This document shows, piece after piece, positions 1 to 9,078 of a stretch of 64,000 nucleotides of DNA. The stretch's first letter is position 1, and each line of letters opens with the position of its first letter. The notes beneath the pieces are model-generated. The model was not told the DNA's origin. It saw nothing but the letters and a program-made list of their open reading frames with translations, and made no database searches. Source of the stretch: Pseudomonas sp. KU26590 (GTDB taxonomy: Bacteria > Pseudomonadota > Gammaproteobacteria > Pseudomonadales > Pseudomonadaceae); the NCBI RefSeq assembly GCF_026153515.1, contig NZ_CP110644.1:4839501-4903500 (forward strand), in the 5' to 3' direction. Position numbers and translations under genes: made by a program.

Positions 1-131
1 TTGCGCAGGTCCTGGCGGCGTTCCGGCGAACGGGTGACCACGCCGGCAAAGGTTACGCCGGGCAGGCTGGCAATCAGCGGCGCGTGGAAATAGCGCCCGC
101 CCTTGCCGTAGCCGATGAGTCCGATTTTCAT
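1..131 (-). CDS. Gfo/Idh/MocA family oxidoreductase, N-terminal part (cut by window edge)
   Basis: Only the first 43 codons are inside the window. They begin MKIGLIGYGKGGRYFHAPLI, a Rossmann beta-alpha start with the glycine-rich GxGKGG turn and the YFHAPLI signature typical of Gfo/Idh/MocA NAD(P)-dependent sugar and cyclitol dehydrogenases. The start is the ATG at 129-131, preceded by a good Shine-Dalgarno (AAGGAGA). It is the last visible gene of the inositol operon, separated from iolD by a REP pair. By context it may be an inositol or inosose dehydrogenase, but the substrate cannot be read from this fragment. Confidence 0.85.
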   Translation of the reverse strand, partial: MKIGLIGYGKGGRYFHAPLIASLPGVTFAGVVTRSPERRQDLR

Positions 132-149
132 GTGTAATCTCCTTTCCCT

Positions 150-282
150 GTAGGAGCGTGGCTTGTCCCGCGATCGGCGACGCAGTCGTCGTCAATTCAA
201 CCAATGCGCTGTATCAGACACACCGCATTGGCTGAATGTGCTGCCGGTTCCCGGCAGATCGCGGGACAAGCCACGCTCCTAC
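150..282. repeat. REP inverted pair between iolD and the downstream dehydrogenase
   Basis: Two 26-base arms, GTAGGAGCGTGGCTTGTCCC plus GCGATC at 150-175 and its reverse complement at 257-282, face each other. An inner inverted repeat (CCAATGCG/CGCATTGG) lies between them. The arm resembles the REP (repetitive extragenic palindrome) elements common between Pseudomonas genes. It may act as an mRNA-stabilising or partial-termination hairpin between the two genes. Confidence 0.85.
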
Positions 283-293
283 ATGGACTGTGT

Positions 294-2225
294 TCAATAT
301 TTACGGGCCTTGGCCAACGCCGCTGTTTGCCGCTCATACGCCTCGGCCGTTGTGCCCGTGGTCGACACCTGCGCCACGCCCACGCGCCACCACGACAGGT
401 AACCGTGGATCATGGTTTTCGGCAGCACCTTGATGTCGATCAGCGTCGAAACAGTCTGCGTGCGCGCATCGGCCAGGGCTGCTTCCAGCTCCCGGGCGTT
501 GCTGACCTTGTAGGTCTTGCAGCCATAGGCCGCGGCACTCATCGCAAAATCCACCGGCACGAAGTCGCCATCCAGCTGACCGGTCTCGGGATTGCGATAC
601 CTGAACTCGGTGCCGAAACTGCCCATGCCGTTGCCCATCTGCAAATTGTTGATGCAACCGAAGGCCATGTTGTCCAGCAGCACCACATTGATCTTGCGCC
701 GCTCCTGAATCGAGGTGGCCAGCTCCGAGTGCAGCATCAAGTAGGAACCGTCGCCCACCAGCGCGTAGACCTCACGCTCCGGCGCCGCCATTTTCACGCC
801 CAACGCGGCGTTCACCTCATAGCCCATGCACGAATAGCCGTACTCGACGTGATAACTGTCGACACTGGTGCTGCGCCACGCCCGCTGCAAATCCCCGGGC
901 AGGCTGCCGGCCGCCGCGACGATGACCGCGTCCGCCGGCAATTGCTGATTGAGCACGCCCAGCACCCGGCTCTGGGTCAGGCACGACCCGGTCATCTCGA
1001 TGAAATCGCGCAGCACCTGAGGGTCAAGATGGCCACTGACTTCCGGCTCGAAATCCTCGGTCTGGTATTCCACGGCGTACAGCCGGTCCACTTCCGCGTC
1101 CAGCGCGGCCCTCGCTTCGCGCGGTTGATCGCCCCATTGCGCGCGGTAGTCGCCCAACTGATCCGCCAGGGACTGCAATGCCAGTCGCGCATCGGCCAGC
1201 ACCTGCACGCCGTCGAGTTTCTGCACATCGAATGCGCCGACGTTGAGGTTGAGGAACTGCACGTCGGGGTTTTGAAAGAGGGACTTCGAGCCGGTGGTGA
1301 AGTCGCTGTAACGGGTGCCGACGCCGATGATCAGGTCAGCTTCCCGCGCCAGGGTATTCGCCGCCAGGGTGCCGGTTTCACCGATGCCGCCCATGTTCAG
1401 CGGATGCGCGGAGACGATGGCGCTCTTGCCCGCCTGGGTTTCGCTGAACGGGATGCCGAAGCGCTCGGCGAACGCCTGCAACTCGGCAGCCGCTCCGGAA
1501 TAGCGGACGCCGCCACCACAGATCAGCAGCGGCTTGCGTTTGCCTTTGAGCAGCGCCACGGCGTCGTTGAGCATGGCTTCGGTGGGCGGACGGCGGTCGA
1601 TGCGGTGCACGCGTTTTTGCAGGAAGGAATCGGGGTAGTCGTAGGCTTCAGCCTGCACGTCCTGGGGCAGCGCCACGGTAACGGCGCCGGTTTCGGCAGG
1701 GTCGGTGAGCACGCGCATGGCGTTGAGAGCCGCGCTCATCAGTTGCTCGGGGCGGTTGATGCGGTCCCAGTATTTGCTGACGGCCTTGAAGGCGTCGTTG
1801 GTGCTGATGCTGAGGTCGTGGAATTGTTCGATCTGCTGCAGCACCGGATCGGGCTGGCGACTGGCGTAGACATCGCCGGGCAGCAACAGCAGCGGAATGC
1901 GGTTGGCCGATGCGGTGGCCGCAGCGGTGATCATGTTGGCGGCGCCGGGGCCGACCGATGAGCTGCAGGCGTAGACCTTGCGCCGCAGGTGCTGCTTGGC
2001 GAAGCCCATGGCGGCATGGCACATGCCTTGTTCGTTGCGGCCTTGATGGACAATGAGCTCGCCGCTGTCCTGCTCCAGCGCCTGGCCCAGGCCCAGCACG
2101 TTGCCGTGACCGAAAATGGTGAATACCCCGGCGACGAACTTGCTCTGCACGCCGTCGACTTCGACGTACTGGTTATCGAGAAACTTCACCAGGGCCTGGG
2201 CCATGGTCAATCGAGTCGTGGTCAT
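294..2225 (-). CDS. iolD: 3D-(3,5/4)-trihydroxycyclohexane-1,2-dione hydrolase (IolD)
   Basis: This 643-residue thiamine-diphosphate enzyme opens the ring of the dione made by IolE and gives 5-deoxy-glucuronate. It has the layout of the acetolactate-synthase superfamily: an N-terminal pyrimidine-binding domain, a central domain, and a C-terminal TPP domain with the GDGS motif near residue 491 followed about 27 residues later by the DN of the metal-binding motif. Length is normal for IolD. The ATG at 2223-2225 is preceded by AATAACAACAAGGTGC, which combines a Shine-Dalgarno with a Crc/Hfq-type A-rich motif. It follows mmsA in the same direction, with a REP pair in the 226-base gap. Confidence 0.97.
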   Translation of the reverse strand: MTTTRLTMAQALVKFLDNQYVEVDGVQSKFVAGVFTIFGHGNVLGLGQALEQDSGELIVHQGRNEQGMCHAAMGFAKQHLRRKVYACSSSVGPGAANMITAAATASANRIPLLLLPGDVYASRQPDPVLQQIEQFHDLSISTNDAFKAVSKYWDRINRPEQLMSAALNAMRVLTDPAETGAVTVALPQDVQAEAYDYPDSFLQKRVHRIDRRPPTEAMLNDAVALLKGKRKPLLICGGGVRYSGAAAELQAFAERFGIPFSETQAGKSAIVSAHPLNMGGIGETGTLAANTLAREADLIIGVGTRYSDFTTGSKSLFQNPDVQFLNLNVGAFDVQKLDGVQVLADARLALQSLADQLGDYRAQWGDQPREARAALDAEVDRLYAVEYQTEDFEPEVSGHLDPQVLRDFIEMTGSCLTQSRVLGVLNQQLPADAVIVAAAGSLPGDLQRAWRSTSVDSYHVEYGYSCMGYEVNAALGVKMAAPEREVYALVGDGSYLMLHSELATSIQERRKINVVLLDNMAFGCINNLQMGNGMGSFGTEFRYRNPETGQLDGDFVPVDFAMSAAAYGCKTYKVSNARELEAALADARTQTVSTLIDIKVLPKTMIHGYLSWWRVGVAQVSTTGTTAEAYERQTAALAKARKY

Positions 2226-2234
2226 GCTTGCACC

Positions 2235-2245
2235 TTGTTGTTATT
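2235..2245 (-). promoter_or_regulatory. Crc/Hfq CA motif at the iolD ribosome-binding site
   Basis: The minus strand reads AATAACAACAA directly before the iolD Shine-Dalgarno, matching the AANAANAA catabolite-activity motif bound by Hfq with Crc in Pseudomonas. Its position should allow translational repression when preferred carbon sources are present. Binding is inferred. Confidence 0.65.
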
Positions 2246-2303
2246 AGAGGTGATGAAGCCCCGCTGTGCTGACTCCGCTGTCAGCGGGCTCGTTACGCGA
2301 TCT

Positions 2304-2390
2304 GTGGGAGCCGGCTTGCTGGCGAATGCGGTGGGTCAGTCAACCTATCTGGCACTGATCAACCGCGTTCGCCAGCAAGCCGGCTCCTAC
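2304..2390. repeat. REP inverted pair between mmsA and iolD
   Basis: The arms GTGGGAGCCGGCTTGCTGGC (from 2304) and its near-complement ending GCCGGCTCCTAC at 2390 form a large palindrome. This is the classic Pseudomonas REP core. It lies between two genes of one operon and is a different REP subtype from the pair at 150-282. Confidence 0.9.
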
Positions 2391-2451
2391 GGAGCGAACC
2401 CTCGCCAGCGCGTCCGTACAGGCGCAAACGAACATCGGCGTTCGACGTTTG

Positions 2452-3951
2452 TTACTTCGCCGTCGGCATGCTGAATTCCGCGCCCTTGGCGATGCTGTCC
2501 GGCCAGCGCTGCATGACGCTTTTGTAGCGGCTGTAAAAGCGCAGGCCTTCTTCGCCGTAGGCATGATGATCGCCGAACAGCGAGCGCTTCCAGCCACCGA
2601 ACGAATGCCAGGCCATCGGCACCGGGATCGGCACGTTGATGCCCACCATGCCGACCTTGATGTTGCGCGCAAACGCCCGGGCGATGCCGCCGTCGCTGGT
2701 GAAGCACGACACGCCATTGCCGAATTCGTGGGCATTGATCAGCTCCACCGCCGAGGCGAAATCAGGCACGTGGACGATGCCCAGCACCGGCCCGAAGATC
2801 TCTTCCTTATAAATAGTCATTTCCGGCGTCACGTCATCGAACAGCGTGGCGCCGACGAAGAAGCCCTGTTCCGCGCCCGGCACCGTGAAGTTGCGCCCGT
2901 CGACGATCAGCTTCGCGCCTTCCTGCACACCCTGGGCGATATACCCCTCGACCTTGGCCTTGTGCACCGCCGTCACCAGCGGGCCCATGTCCGAATCGGC
3001 GTTCATGCCGTTGCCGACCTTGAGCGCATCGATGCGCGGCAGCAGTTTGTCGATGAGCTTCTGCCCCACGTCTCCCACCACCACGGCGATGGAAATCGCC
3101 ATGCAGCGTTCGCCCGCCGAACCGTAGGCCGCACCGATCAATGCGTCAGCGGCCTGATCCAGATCGGCATCGGGCATGACGATCATGTGATTCTTCGCAC
3201 CGCCGAGTGCCTGCACGCGTTTGCCGTGGGCAGTGCCCTGTTGGTGAATGTATTCGGCGATGGGCGTGGAGCCGACAAACGAAATCGCCTCGATGCCCTT
3301 GTGCTGCAACAACGCATCCACGGCCACCTTGTCGCCCTGCACCACGTTGAACACGCCATCCGGCAGGCCCGCCTGTTTCAACAGCTGCGCCATCAGCAGG
3401 CTCGCCGACGGGTCGCGCTCGGACGGTTTGAGGATGAAGCAGTTGCCGGTAACCAGCGCCATGGGAATCATCCACAGCGGCACCATCACCGGAAAGTTGA
3501 ACGGTGTGACGCCGGCGCAAACGCCCAGTGGCTGACGCAGGTTCCAGTTGTCGATGCCGCCACCGATGTTGTCGCTGTAGTCGCTCTTCAGCAGGCTCGG
3601 CGCGCCACAGGCAAACTCGACGATCTCAATGCCACGGACCACTTCGCCCTTGGCATCGGAAAACACCTTGCCGTGCTCGCGGCAGATGATGGCCGCCAGC
3701 TCGTCATGGTGCTGGTCGAGCAACTCCTTGAACTTGAACATGACCCGCGCACGCCGCAGGGAGGACTGATCCGCCCAGGCGGGAAACGCCGCCTGGGCAG
3801 CGGCAACGGCTTCGTCAACGGTCTTCAGTTCCGCCAGCGCCACCCGGGCCTGCACAGCGCCGGTGGCCGGATTGAACACATCGCTGAAACGCTCGGCGCT
3901 GTCGTGAATCTGGCCGTTGATGTAGTGGCCGATGATCGGGGCGTTGCTCAT
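2452..3951 (-). CDS. mmsA: CoA-acylating methylmalonate-semialdehyde dehydrogenase (MmsA/IolA)
   Basis: This 499-residue aldehyde dehydrogenase catalyses the last step of inositol (and valine) catabolism, turning malonate or methylmalonate semialdehyde into acetyl- or propionyl-CoA. Visible family features are the oxyanion Asn in TPFNFP (residue 153), the cofactor loop SFVGSTP near 224-230, and the catalytic cysteine in GSAGERCM (Cys283). Length matches the family. It starts at ATG 3951 with an AAGGAG Shine-Dalgarno, 19 bases after iolB. The iol context favours the inositol role. Confidence 0.96.
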   Translation of the reverse strand: MSNAPIIGHYINGQIHDSAERFSDVFNPATGAVQARVALAELKTVDEAVAAAQAAFPAWADQSSLRRARVMFKFKELLDQHHDELAAIICREHGKVFSDAKGEVVRGIEIVEFACGAPSLLKSDYSDNIGGGIDNWNLRQPLGVCAGVTPFNFPVMVPLWMIPMALVTGNCFILKPSERDPSASLLMAQLLKQAGLPDGVFNVVQGDKVAVDALLQHKGIEAISFVGSTPIAEYIHQQGTAHGKRVQALGGAKNHMIVMPDADLDQAADALIGAAYGSAGERCMAISIAVVVGDVGQKLIDKLLPRIDALKVGNGMNADSDMGPLVTAVHKAKVEGYIAQGVQEGAKLIVDGRNFTVPGAEQGFFVGATLFDDVTPEMTIYKEEIFGPVLGIVHVPDFASAVELINAHEFGNGVSCFTSDGGIARAFARNIKVGMVGINVPIPVPMAWHSFGGWKRSLFGDHHAYGEEGLRFYSRYKSVMQRWPDSIAKGAEFSMPTAK

Positions 3952-3970
3952 TTCAGGGCTCCTTGGAAGC

Positions 3971-4786
3971 TTATAAATCTAGCAGCCAACTATGCTGCGG
4001 ATCGTTATGAAATTGCCAGGCGCGCTTTGGGCCGGCCATCACGTTCAAATAATAGGACTCGTAGCCATAAGGCACGGTGACCGGGTGATACCCCTTGGGC
4101 ACCGTGACCAGATCGTTGTTCTCCACGGCCATGGCCTGATCGATGCTGCGATCGTCGGTGTACACGCGCTGGAACACATAGCCCTGGGGCGGATTGACCT
4201 GATGGTAATAGGTTTCTTCGAGAAAGCTCTGGTGCGGCAAATCATCCGTGTCGTGCTTGTGTGGCGGGTAGCTGGACGAGTGGCCGGAGGGCGTGCGCAC
4301 TTCCACCACCAGCAACGAATGCGCGGGCTCGGAATCGGGAAGGATGTCGCAGACGTAACGGGTGTTGGCCGCCCGACCGCGCACGCTGCGTTTCATCGTG
4401 TCCGGTTTGATCAACCGCGCCGGCAAGTCTTTGGACGCATCGCCTGGCGCGGCACACACGGCAATCTGCACTGCGCTCAACGCCGTGACTTCGGCCTGAC
4501 TGCCCGGCGGCAGGTACACGGCGAAGGGCGATTTGTCCTCGAACACGGACTGCCGATCGCCGAGGTTTTCCCAGTTGAAACCGCCCTGCCCCGGCGCCTC
4601 GCCGCTAACGCTGATGCGGCCGCTTAGCAGCACCAGGCAGATTTCCTTGTCGCCCGCGCTCACTGGCAGGCGTTCGCCGACACTGAGTCGGTGGGCGGAG
4701 AACCCGACGTACGTCATCACGCCGTCGGCCAGCGCTACCACGTCGCGGCCGTCGGCCTTGCTCTTGACCAAGAGATTCATGTTCAC
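3971..4786 (-). CDS. iolB: 5-deoxy-glucuronate isomerase (IolB)
   Basis: This 271-residue cupin-fold isomerase converts 5-deoxy-glucuronate to 5-dehydro-2-deoxy-gluconate. The C-terminal cupin carries the metal-ligand pattern SYPPHKHD (around residue 175) and the late [12 protein letters not shown] segment typical of IolB. The ATG at 4786 overlaps the 3' end of iolE by four bases, so the two are probably translationally coupled. A GGAG Shine-Dalgarno precedes it. There is no A-rich Crc motif here, unlike iolC, iolD and iolE. Confidence 0.96.
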   Translation of the reverse strand: MNMNLLVKSKADGRDVVALADGVMTYVGFSAHRLSVGERLPVSAGDKEICLVLLSGRISVSGEAPGQGGFNWENLGDRQSVFEDKSPFAVYLPPGSQAEVTALSAVQIAVCAAPGDASKDLPARLIKPDTMKRSVRGRAANTRYVCDILPDSEPAHSLLVVEVRTPSGHSSSYPPHKHDTDDLPHQSFLEETYYHQVNPPQGYVFQRVYTDDRSIDQAMAVENNDLVTVPKGYHPVTVPYGYESYYLNVMAGPKRAWQFHNDPQHSWLLDL

Positions 4787-5736
4787 AGGCTCCTGTGTTC
4801 AGGCGGTTGTTGAGACGTGCTGGGTGGTTGAAGCGCGTAGTGAGTTTGCGCGGCGGCAAGCAACGTGCGCAGGGTCTCGTAGCCCTTCTTCGCGTAGGCA
4901 TAGCTCGGCGCGACCGCCGGGTCCTGTTCCGCTTCGACCACCAGCCAGCCCTGGTAACCGGCTTGCATCAACACGTCCAGCAGCGCGGCGAAATTGATGT
5001 CGCCATCGCCCGGTACGGTGAAGGTACCGTTGACGATGCAGTCCGGAAAGCTCCAGAGGTTGTTGCGCGCCAGTTGCACCACCGGCTTGCGCACGTCCTT
5101 GAAATGCACGTGGCAGACGCGATTGATGTGTTTGCTCAGCACTTGAAGCGGTTCGCCGCCGCCCATGTAGCAGTGACCGGAATCGAACAGCAGGCCGACC
5201 TCGTCGCCGGTCAGGGCCATCAGCGTGTCAATGTCCTCCGGCGATTCCACATACGCCCCCATGTGGTGGTGATAGGCCAGACGCACGCCCTGGGACAGCG
5301 TGAACCGGGCGAGTTCGGTGAGTTTGTCGGCATAGGCCTGCCAGGCGCTGGCGCTGTGGAAGCGCGGCCGCTCGACCAGTCGGATGCGCTGGCCCTGAAT
5401 CGAATCGGCGACTTCGCCATACACCAGCACCGTGGCGCCGTTGTGCTTGAGCAGTTCGACGTGGCTGGCGATGGCGTCGATTTCCTCGGCCGCCGAACGG
5501 CTGGCGAGCCGACCGGAATACCAGCCCGACACCAGCGCCAGGTCATATGGGCGCAACACATCGGCCACGCCTTGGCCGTCTTTGGGGAATTTACCGTTGA
5601 GCTCGAAGCCTTCGTAGCCGATCTCTTTGCCCTCGCTGAGCGCCGTGCTCAGGGGCGTTTCGCCACCGAGGGCCGGGAGGTCGTCGTTGCTCCAGGAAAT
5701 CGGGTTGATGCCAATTCGGATTGCAGAAGCGGGCAT
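4783..5736 (-). CDS. iolE: myo-inosose-2 dehydratase (IolE)
   Basis: This enzyme dehydrates 2-keto-myo-inositol to the trihydroxycyclohexane-dione used by IolD. It is a TIM barrel of the AP-endonuclease-2/xylose-isomerase-like family, with the IolE N-terminus MPASAIRIGINPISWSNDDL and metal-ligand stretches YHHHMGAYVE and FDSGHCYMGG. The open frame extends 14 codons upstream, but the ATG at 5736 is chosen because it has a Shine-Dalgarno (AAAGGTG) at the right distance and gives the family N-terminus. The result is 317 residues. It overlaps iolB and follows iolC by about 60 bases. Confidence 0.95.
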   Translation of the reverse strand: MPASAIRIGINPISWSNDDLPALGGETPLSTALSEGKEIGYEGFELNGKFPKDGQGVADVLRPYDLALVSGWYSGRLASRSAAEEIDAIASHVELLKHNGATVLVYGEVADSIQGQRIRLVERPRFHSASAWQAYADKLTELARFTLSQGVRLAYHHHMGAYVESPEDIDTLMALTGDEVGLLFDSGHCYMGGGEPLQVLSKHINRVCHVHFKDVRKPVVQLARNNLWSFPDCIVNGTFTVPGDGDINFAALLDVLMQAGYQGWLVVEAEQDPAVAPSYAYAKKGYETLRTLLAAAQTHYALQPPSTSQQPPEHRSL

Positions 5737-5746
5737 GGCTGCACCT

Positions 5747-5759
5747 TTATTGTTGTTAT
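5747..5759 (-). promoter_or_regulatory. Crc/Hfq CA motifs at the iolE start
   Basis: The minus strand reads GATAACAACAATAAAGGTGC just before iolE, giving two overlapping AANAANAA matches (AACAACAA and AACAATAA) next to the Shine-Dalgarno. They are predicted to bind Hfq/Crc for carbon catabolite repression. Confidence 0.65.
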
Positions 5760-5796
5760 CTCGTTCAACTGAACACATAGGCTGCGGGTTCTGACT

Positions 5797-7734
5797 TCAG
5801 GCCCGAGCGTCGCGCCAGGATTCGATCAGGAAACCGAAGTTGCTCTGCACCCGAGTGATCAGCTCCGCGTCATCGATTTCGCCCTCCAGCCAGGCTCGGC
5901 TGGGCTCGTGAAAGATCGTACGGCCGACGGCGAAACCCCGGCAGGTGGTGCTTTTCGCCGCCTGACGAAAGCCGGCCGCCAGTGTTTCGGCGGGCGCGTT
6001 CAGCCCCAGCAAGACCACACCCCGGCAGTACGGATCGCGCTCGTGAATCAGCGCGTCGAGCTGCTCCCAGACCTCGGCGGGCTGCGATTCGATTTTCCAC
6101 CACGCCGGGTAAATGCCGAGGTTGTAGAGGCGCTTGAGGGAACGGTAGATGACGTCCGGGTGGGTCGAAGGATGATCCTTGGGCGGAATCACTTCCAGCA
6201 GCAGTTCGTGACCGCTGGCCAGCGACGCCTGATACAGGCCCAGCAATTGCGCTTCCTGCTCAAGGCGCAGCATCGGCTCGTCGTCCGGATGGTATTGCAC
6301 CAGGCACTTGATGATCTGCTCTTGAGGCCAGCTTTGCAGGGTACTGCCCACCGAACGCCCGTGCTCGAACGCCAGCGGGCGCGAGCCCTGCACCTCCACC
6401 GGGCGGGCCACCCACCAGCCGCGCCCGCTGGCCGCGTTCAGTGAGTCCTGACCAAAGCGCTGATCCGCCAGCACGCCGACATCGGCCGCGATGCCGCGCG
6501 TGTGCAAATCAGCCTCGACCCGCGCGACCGCTTGAACGAACAACTGCTTGAGCTGGCCGATGCAGGCCGGATCGCGCCCGGCCTTTTGCGCCAGCTCGAC
6601 CAGTTGGCCGCGATGATCGAAGGCGAAAATGAACAGTGGCTGCCACTCGCGACGGGGCACGCTGACCCGGTGCAGGCGCTGCAGCACCGCGTCCTGATCG
6701 GGTCGGGTAATCGGCACCGGGCTGTTGAACAAATATTCCAGCTCGACCAGCGTCGGCATGGCCGGCGCACAGGCGTGGCGCGACACCACCAGACCGCCGC
6801 AGGCATTGGCTAACTGGCAGCAGCGCTCGTCGCTGTCGTCGTTGAGCCAGCCCTTGAGGAAGCCGGACATGAACGCGTCGCCCGCGCCCAGCACATTCAG
6901 CACTTCCACGCGTACGCCGGGGTAAATCGCGCCGTCTTCGAGCTTCGCCGGAATCGCCCCGTGAATCACCGTGCAACCCTGGGGCCCGAGTTTCACCACC
7001 AGGGTCGCGGCACTGAGCTCGCGGACCCGGCGCAGGGCGGTGAGCAAATCGGTCGAGCCGCCGGCGATGAGGAATTCTTCTTCGGTGCCGACGATCAGGT
7101 CGAAGCGCGGCAGAATGCGCTGTACGTGCTGGCTGACGGCGTCGTTGGCGACAAAGCGCGTCTCGCCGTCAGCCTTGCCGGCCAGGCCCCAGAGCACCGG
7201 GCGGTAATCGATGTCGAGGACGCGTTTGACGTTGTGTTTTTCGGCGTAGTCCAGCGCCTGACTGCTGGCGCGGAACACCTGATCGGTAGAGAAATGCGTG
7301 CCGGTGATCAACAGCGCCTTGCTGGAGGCGATCTGCGCTTCATGGATGTCTTCGGGTTGCAGCGCCATGTCGGCGCAGTTCTCGCGGTAGAACACCAGCG
7401 GAAAGGTTTCGCGGTCCTTGATGCCGAGCAGGACCATGGCGGTCAGGCGTTCGGCGTCGACCTTGATGCCACTGACATCACAGCCCTCCCGTGCCAGGGA
7501 TTCGACGAGAAACCGGCCCATGTGGTCGTCGCCGACGCGGGTCAGCATGGCTGATTTCACGCCCAACCGTGCGGTGCCGAAGGCGATGTTGGCGGAGGAG
7601 CCGCCGAGGTATTTGGCGAAACTGCTGACGTCCTCCAGGCGCGCGCCGATCTGCTGTGCATAGAGATCGACGCCCAGGCGCCCGAGACAAATTACGTCCA
7701 GCTGACGCCCGGTGGCAAAACGAGTCTGGCCCAT
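5797..7734 (-). CDS. iolC: 5-dehydro-2-deoxygluconokinase fused to DUF2090 aldolase-like domain (IolC)
   Basis: This is a 645-residue two-domain protein. Residues about 12-325 are a PfkB/ribokinase-fold kinase with the anion-hole motif NVLGAGDAFMSGFLKG. Residues about 335-645 are a DUF2090 domain related to the class I aldolase fold, which in many Proteobacteria is fused to IolC and probably cleaves the phosphorylated product (the IolJ step). The open frame starts 18 codons earlier, but ATG 7734 has the Shine-Dalgarno (AAGAGGGG) and the better N-terminus. It is the first gene of the operon, divergent from iolR. The kinase call is firm and the aldolase role is from family knowledge. Confidence 0.94.
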   Translation of the reverse strand: MGQTRFATGRQLDVICLGRLGVDLYAQQIGARLEDVSSFAKYLGGSSANIAFGTARLGVKSAMLTRVGDDHMGRFLVESLAREGCDVSGIKVDAERLTAMVLLGIKDRETFPLVFYRENCADMALQPEDIHEAQIASSKALLITGTHFSTDQVFRASSQALDYAEKHNVKRVLDIDYRPVLWGLAGKADGETRFVANDAVSQHVQRILPRFDLIVGTEEEFLIAGGSTDLLTALRRVRELSAATLVVKLGPQGCTVIHGAIPAKLEDGAIYPGVRVEVLNVLGAGDAFMSGFLKGWLNDDSDERCCQLANACGGLVVSRHACAPAMPTLVELEYLFNSPVPITRPDQDAVLQRLHRVSVPRREWQPLFIFAFDHRGQLVELAQKAGRDPACIGQLKQLFVQAVARVEADLHTRGIAADVGVLADQRFGQDSLNAASGRGWWVARPVEVQGSRPLAFEHGRSVGSTLQSWPQEQIIKCLVQYHPDDEPMLRLEQEAQLLGLYQASLASGHELLLEVIPPKDHPSTHPDVIYRSLKRLYNLGIYPAWWKIESQPAEVWEQLDALIHERDPYCRGVVLLGLNAPAETLAAGFRQAAKSTTCRGFAVGRTIFHEPSRAWLEGEIDDAELITRVQSNFGFLIESWRDARA

Positions 7735-7750
7735 GCCGGCCCCTCTTCTT

Positions 7751-7758
7751 TTATTGTT
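7751..7758 (-). promoter_or_regulatory. Crc/Hfq CA motif at the iolC start
   Basis: The minus strand reads AACAATAA followed by AAGAAGAGGGG, placing an AANAANAA motif immediately 5' of the iolC Shine-Dalgarno. It is the third such site in the operon. Confidence 0.55.
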
Positions 7759-7874
7759 ATGGGTTTGATTGCTGATGCCCTTGCCCACAAACGCGATGCT
7801 TGCAAGCGAGTTCGTGGATGCAGACTAGAACGGCGCCGGGCCTTGATCAATGAATTTTTCTAAATTATTATCAT

Positions 7875-7892
7875 GTGGAATATTTATTCCAC
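7875..7892. promoter_or_regulatory. Probable IolR operator between iolC and iolR
   Basis: GTGGAATATTTATTCCAC has perfect 8-base arms (GTGGAATA/TATTCCAC) and contains GGAA-N6-TTCC, the palindrome reported for IolR-type RpiR regulators of inositol operons in rhizobia. It sits in the 246-base divergent intergenic region, next to AT-rich DNA (GATAAT on the minus strand) that could be the iolC -10 region. Autoregulation plus repression of iolC is the likely function. Confidence 0.75.
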
Positions 7893-7980
7893 TTTGCATT
7901 GCGGGTCGCAGCCTGCAAAACTGGCCGCCTGTGTACCCCGACCCTCTGCCACGCAACCACCCGCCAAAGGATTTGCATGT

Positions 7981-8907
7981 ATGCCCAGCCTCGATCAGCC
8001 AGGCTCTCCCGACACCGCAACCGACGGTTTAACGCCCGTCAATGCCGCGCCCGAGACCGCCGATGCACTGCTCAAGCTGATCACGGCCGAATACGAGACC
8101 CTGCCGCGCCAGCTCAAGCGCATCGCCAGCTACATGAGCCAGCAGAGCGACCGGATCATGGTCGACCGCATCAGCGACATCGCCCGGGAATGCGAGGTGC
8201 ACCCTTCCGCCATCGTGCGGTTCTCCCAGCGCTTCGGCTTCAGCGGGTTCAGCGAAATGCAGGCGCTGTTTCGCGAGGCCTACACCCACAAAGCCACGCC
8301 GGTGCAAAACTACCAGCAACGCATTCGCAGCATGATCGCCAACAAATCGCAGAAGGCCAGCGCAGGCGATCTGGCCCGCGAATGCGTCAATGCCACGCTG
8401 TCGGGGCTGGAGCGGCTGGCCCTGGAGCTGGACGACGAAGCTTTCGAGAAAGCCGTGGACCTGGTGGTCAACGCCGACAACATCTACGTGGTCGGGGTGC
8501 GCCGCTCCTTCGCCGTCGCCGACTATCTGGTCTACAACCTGCAGCACACTAACAAACGCATCCACCTGATTTCAGGCCTCGGCGGCAGTTACCGAGAGCA
8601 GATGCGCAGCGTGCGCGCCAATGATCTGGTGATCGCCATCAGCTTCACGCCCTATGGCAAGGAAACCCAGCACTGCCTGCGCATCGCACAGCATCATCAA
8701 GCCAAGACGTTGATCATTACTGACAGCAACCTGTCGCCGCTGGCCAAGCGTGCGAATGCCGTGCTGCTGGTCAACGAAGGCAGCTCGTTCGCGTTTCGTT
8801 CGCTCAGCGCTACGTTGTGTTTGTGTCAGGCGCTGTTCATTGCCGTGGCCTATCGCCTGGAGCTGAAGGTGGACGAGATCTCCGAACAGGCCGGCTTCGA
8901 CGACTGA
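7981..8907 (+). CDS. iolR: RpiR-family transcriptional regulator of the inositol operon (IolR)
   Basis: The protein has 308 residues. An N-terminal HTH_6 domain (about residues 28-105, with ECEVHPSAIVRFSQRFGFSG) is followed by a SIS sugar-phosphate-binding domain (about 145-285, with DNIYVVGVRRSF and NDLVIAISFTPYGKET). The open frame begins at 7873, but ATG 7981 has an AAAGGA Shine-Dalgarno and the earlier start would run through the operator palindrome. It is divergent from iolC. By family and position it should repress the iol genes until an inositol-derived (probably phosphorylated) intermediate binds the SIS domain. Confidence 0.93.
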   Translation: MPSLDQPGSPDTATDGLTPVNAAPETADALLKLITAEYETLPRQLKRIASYMSQQSDRIMVDRISDIARECEVHPSAIVRFSQRFGFSGFSEMQALFREAYTHKATPVQNYQQRIRSMIANKSQKASAGDLARECVNATLSGLERLALELDDEAFEKAVDLVVNADNIYVVGVRRSFAVADYLVYNLQHTNKRIHLISGLGGSYREQMRSVRANDLVIAISFTPYGKETQHCLRIAQHHQAKTLIITDSNLSPLAKRANAVLLVNEGSSFAFRSLSATLCLCQALFIAVAYRLELKVDEISEQAGFDD

Positions 8908-9078
8908 TCACTGACGACCTTGTACAAACCCGATGAAATGTACAACTTTGGTATAGCTTTCTAACATCACCTGCGTGATTATCTGCTTCACTGCAAATGG
9001 ACTTCGCATCTGAGCTGCTTCTCGCTCGCCAGGTCATGGATCAGGACCACACCTCATCCACTTGCCTGAGCCGCCATC

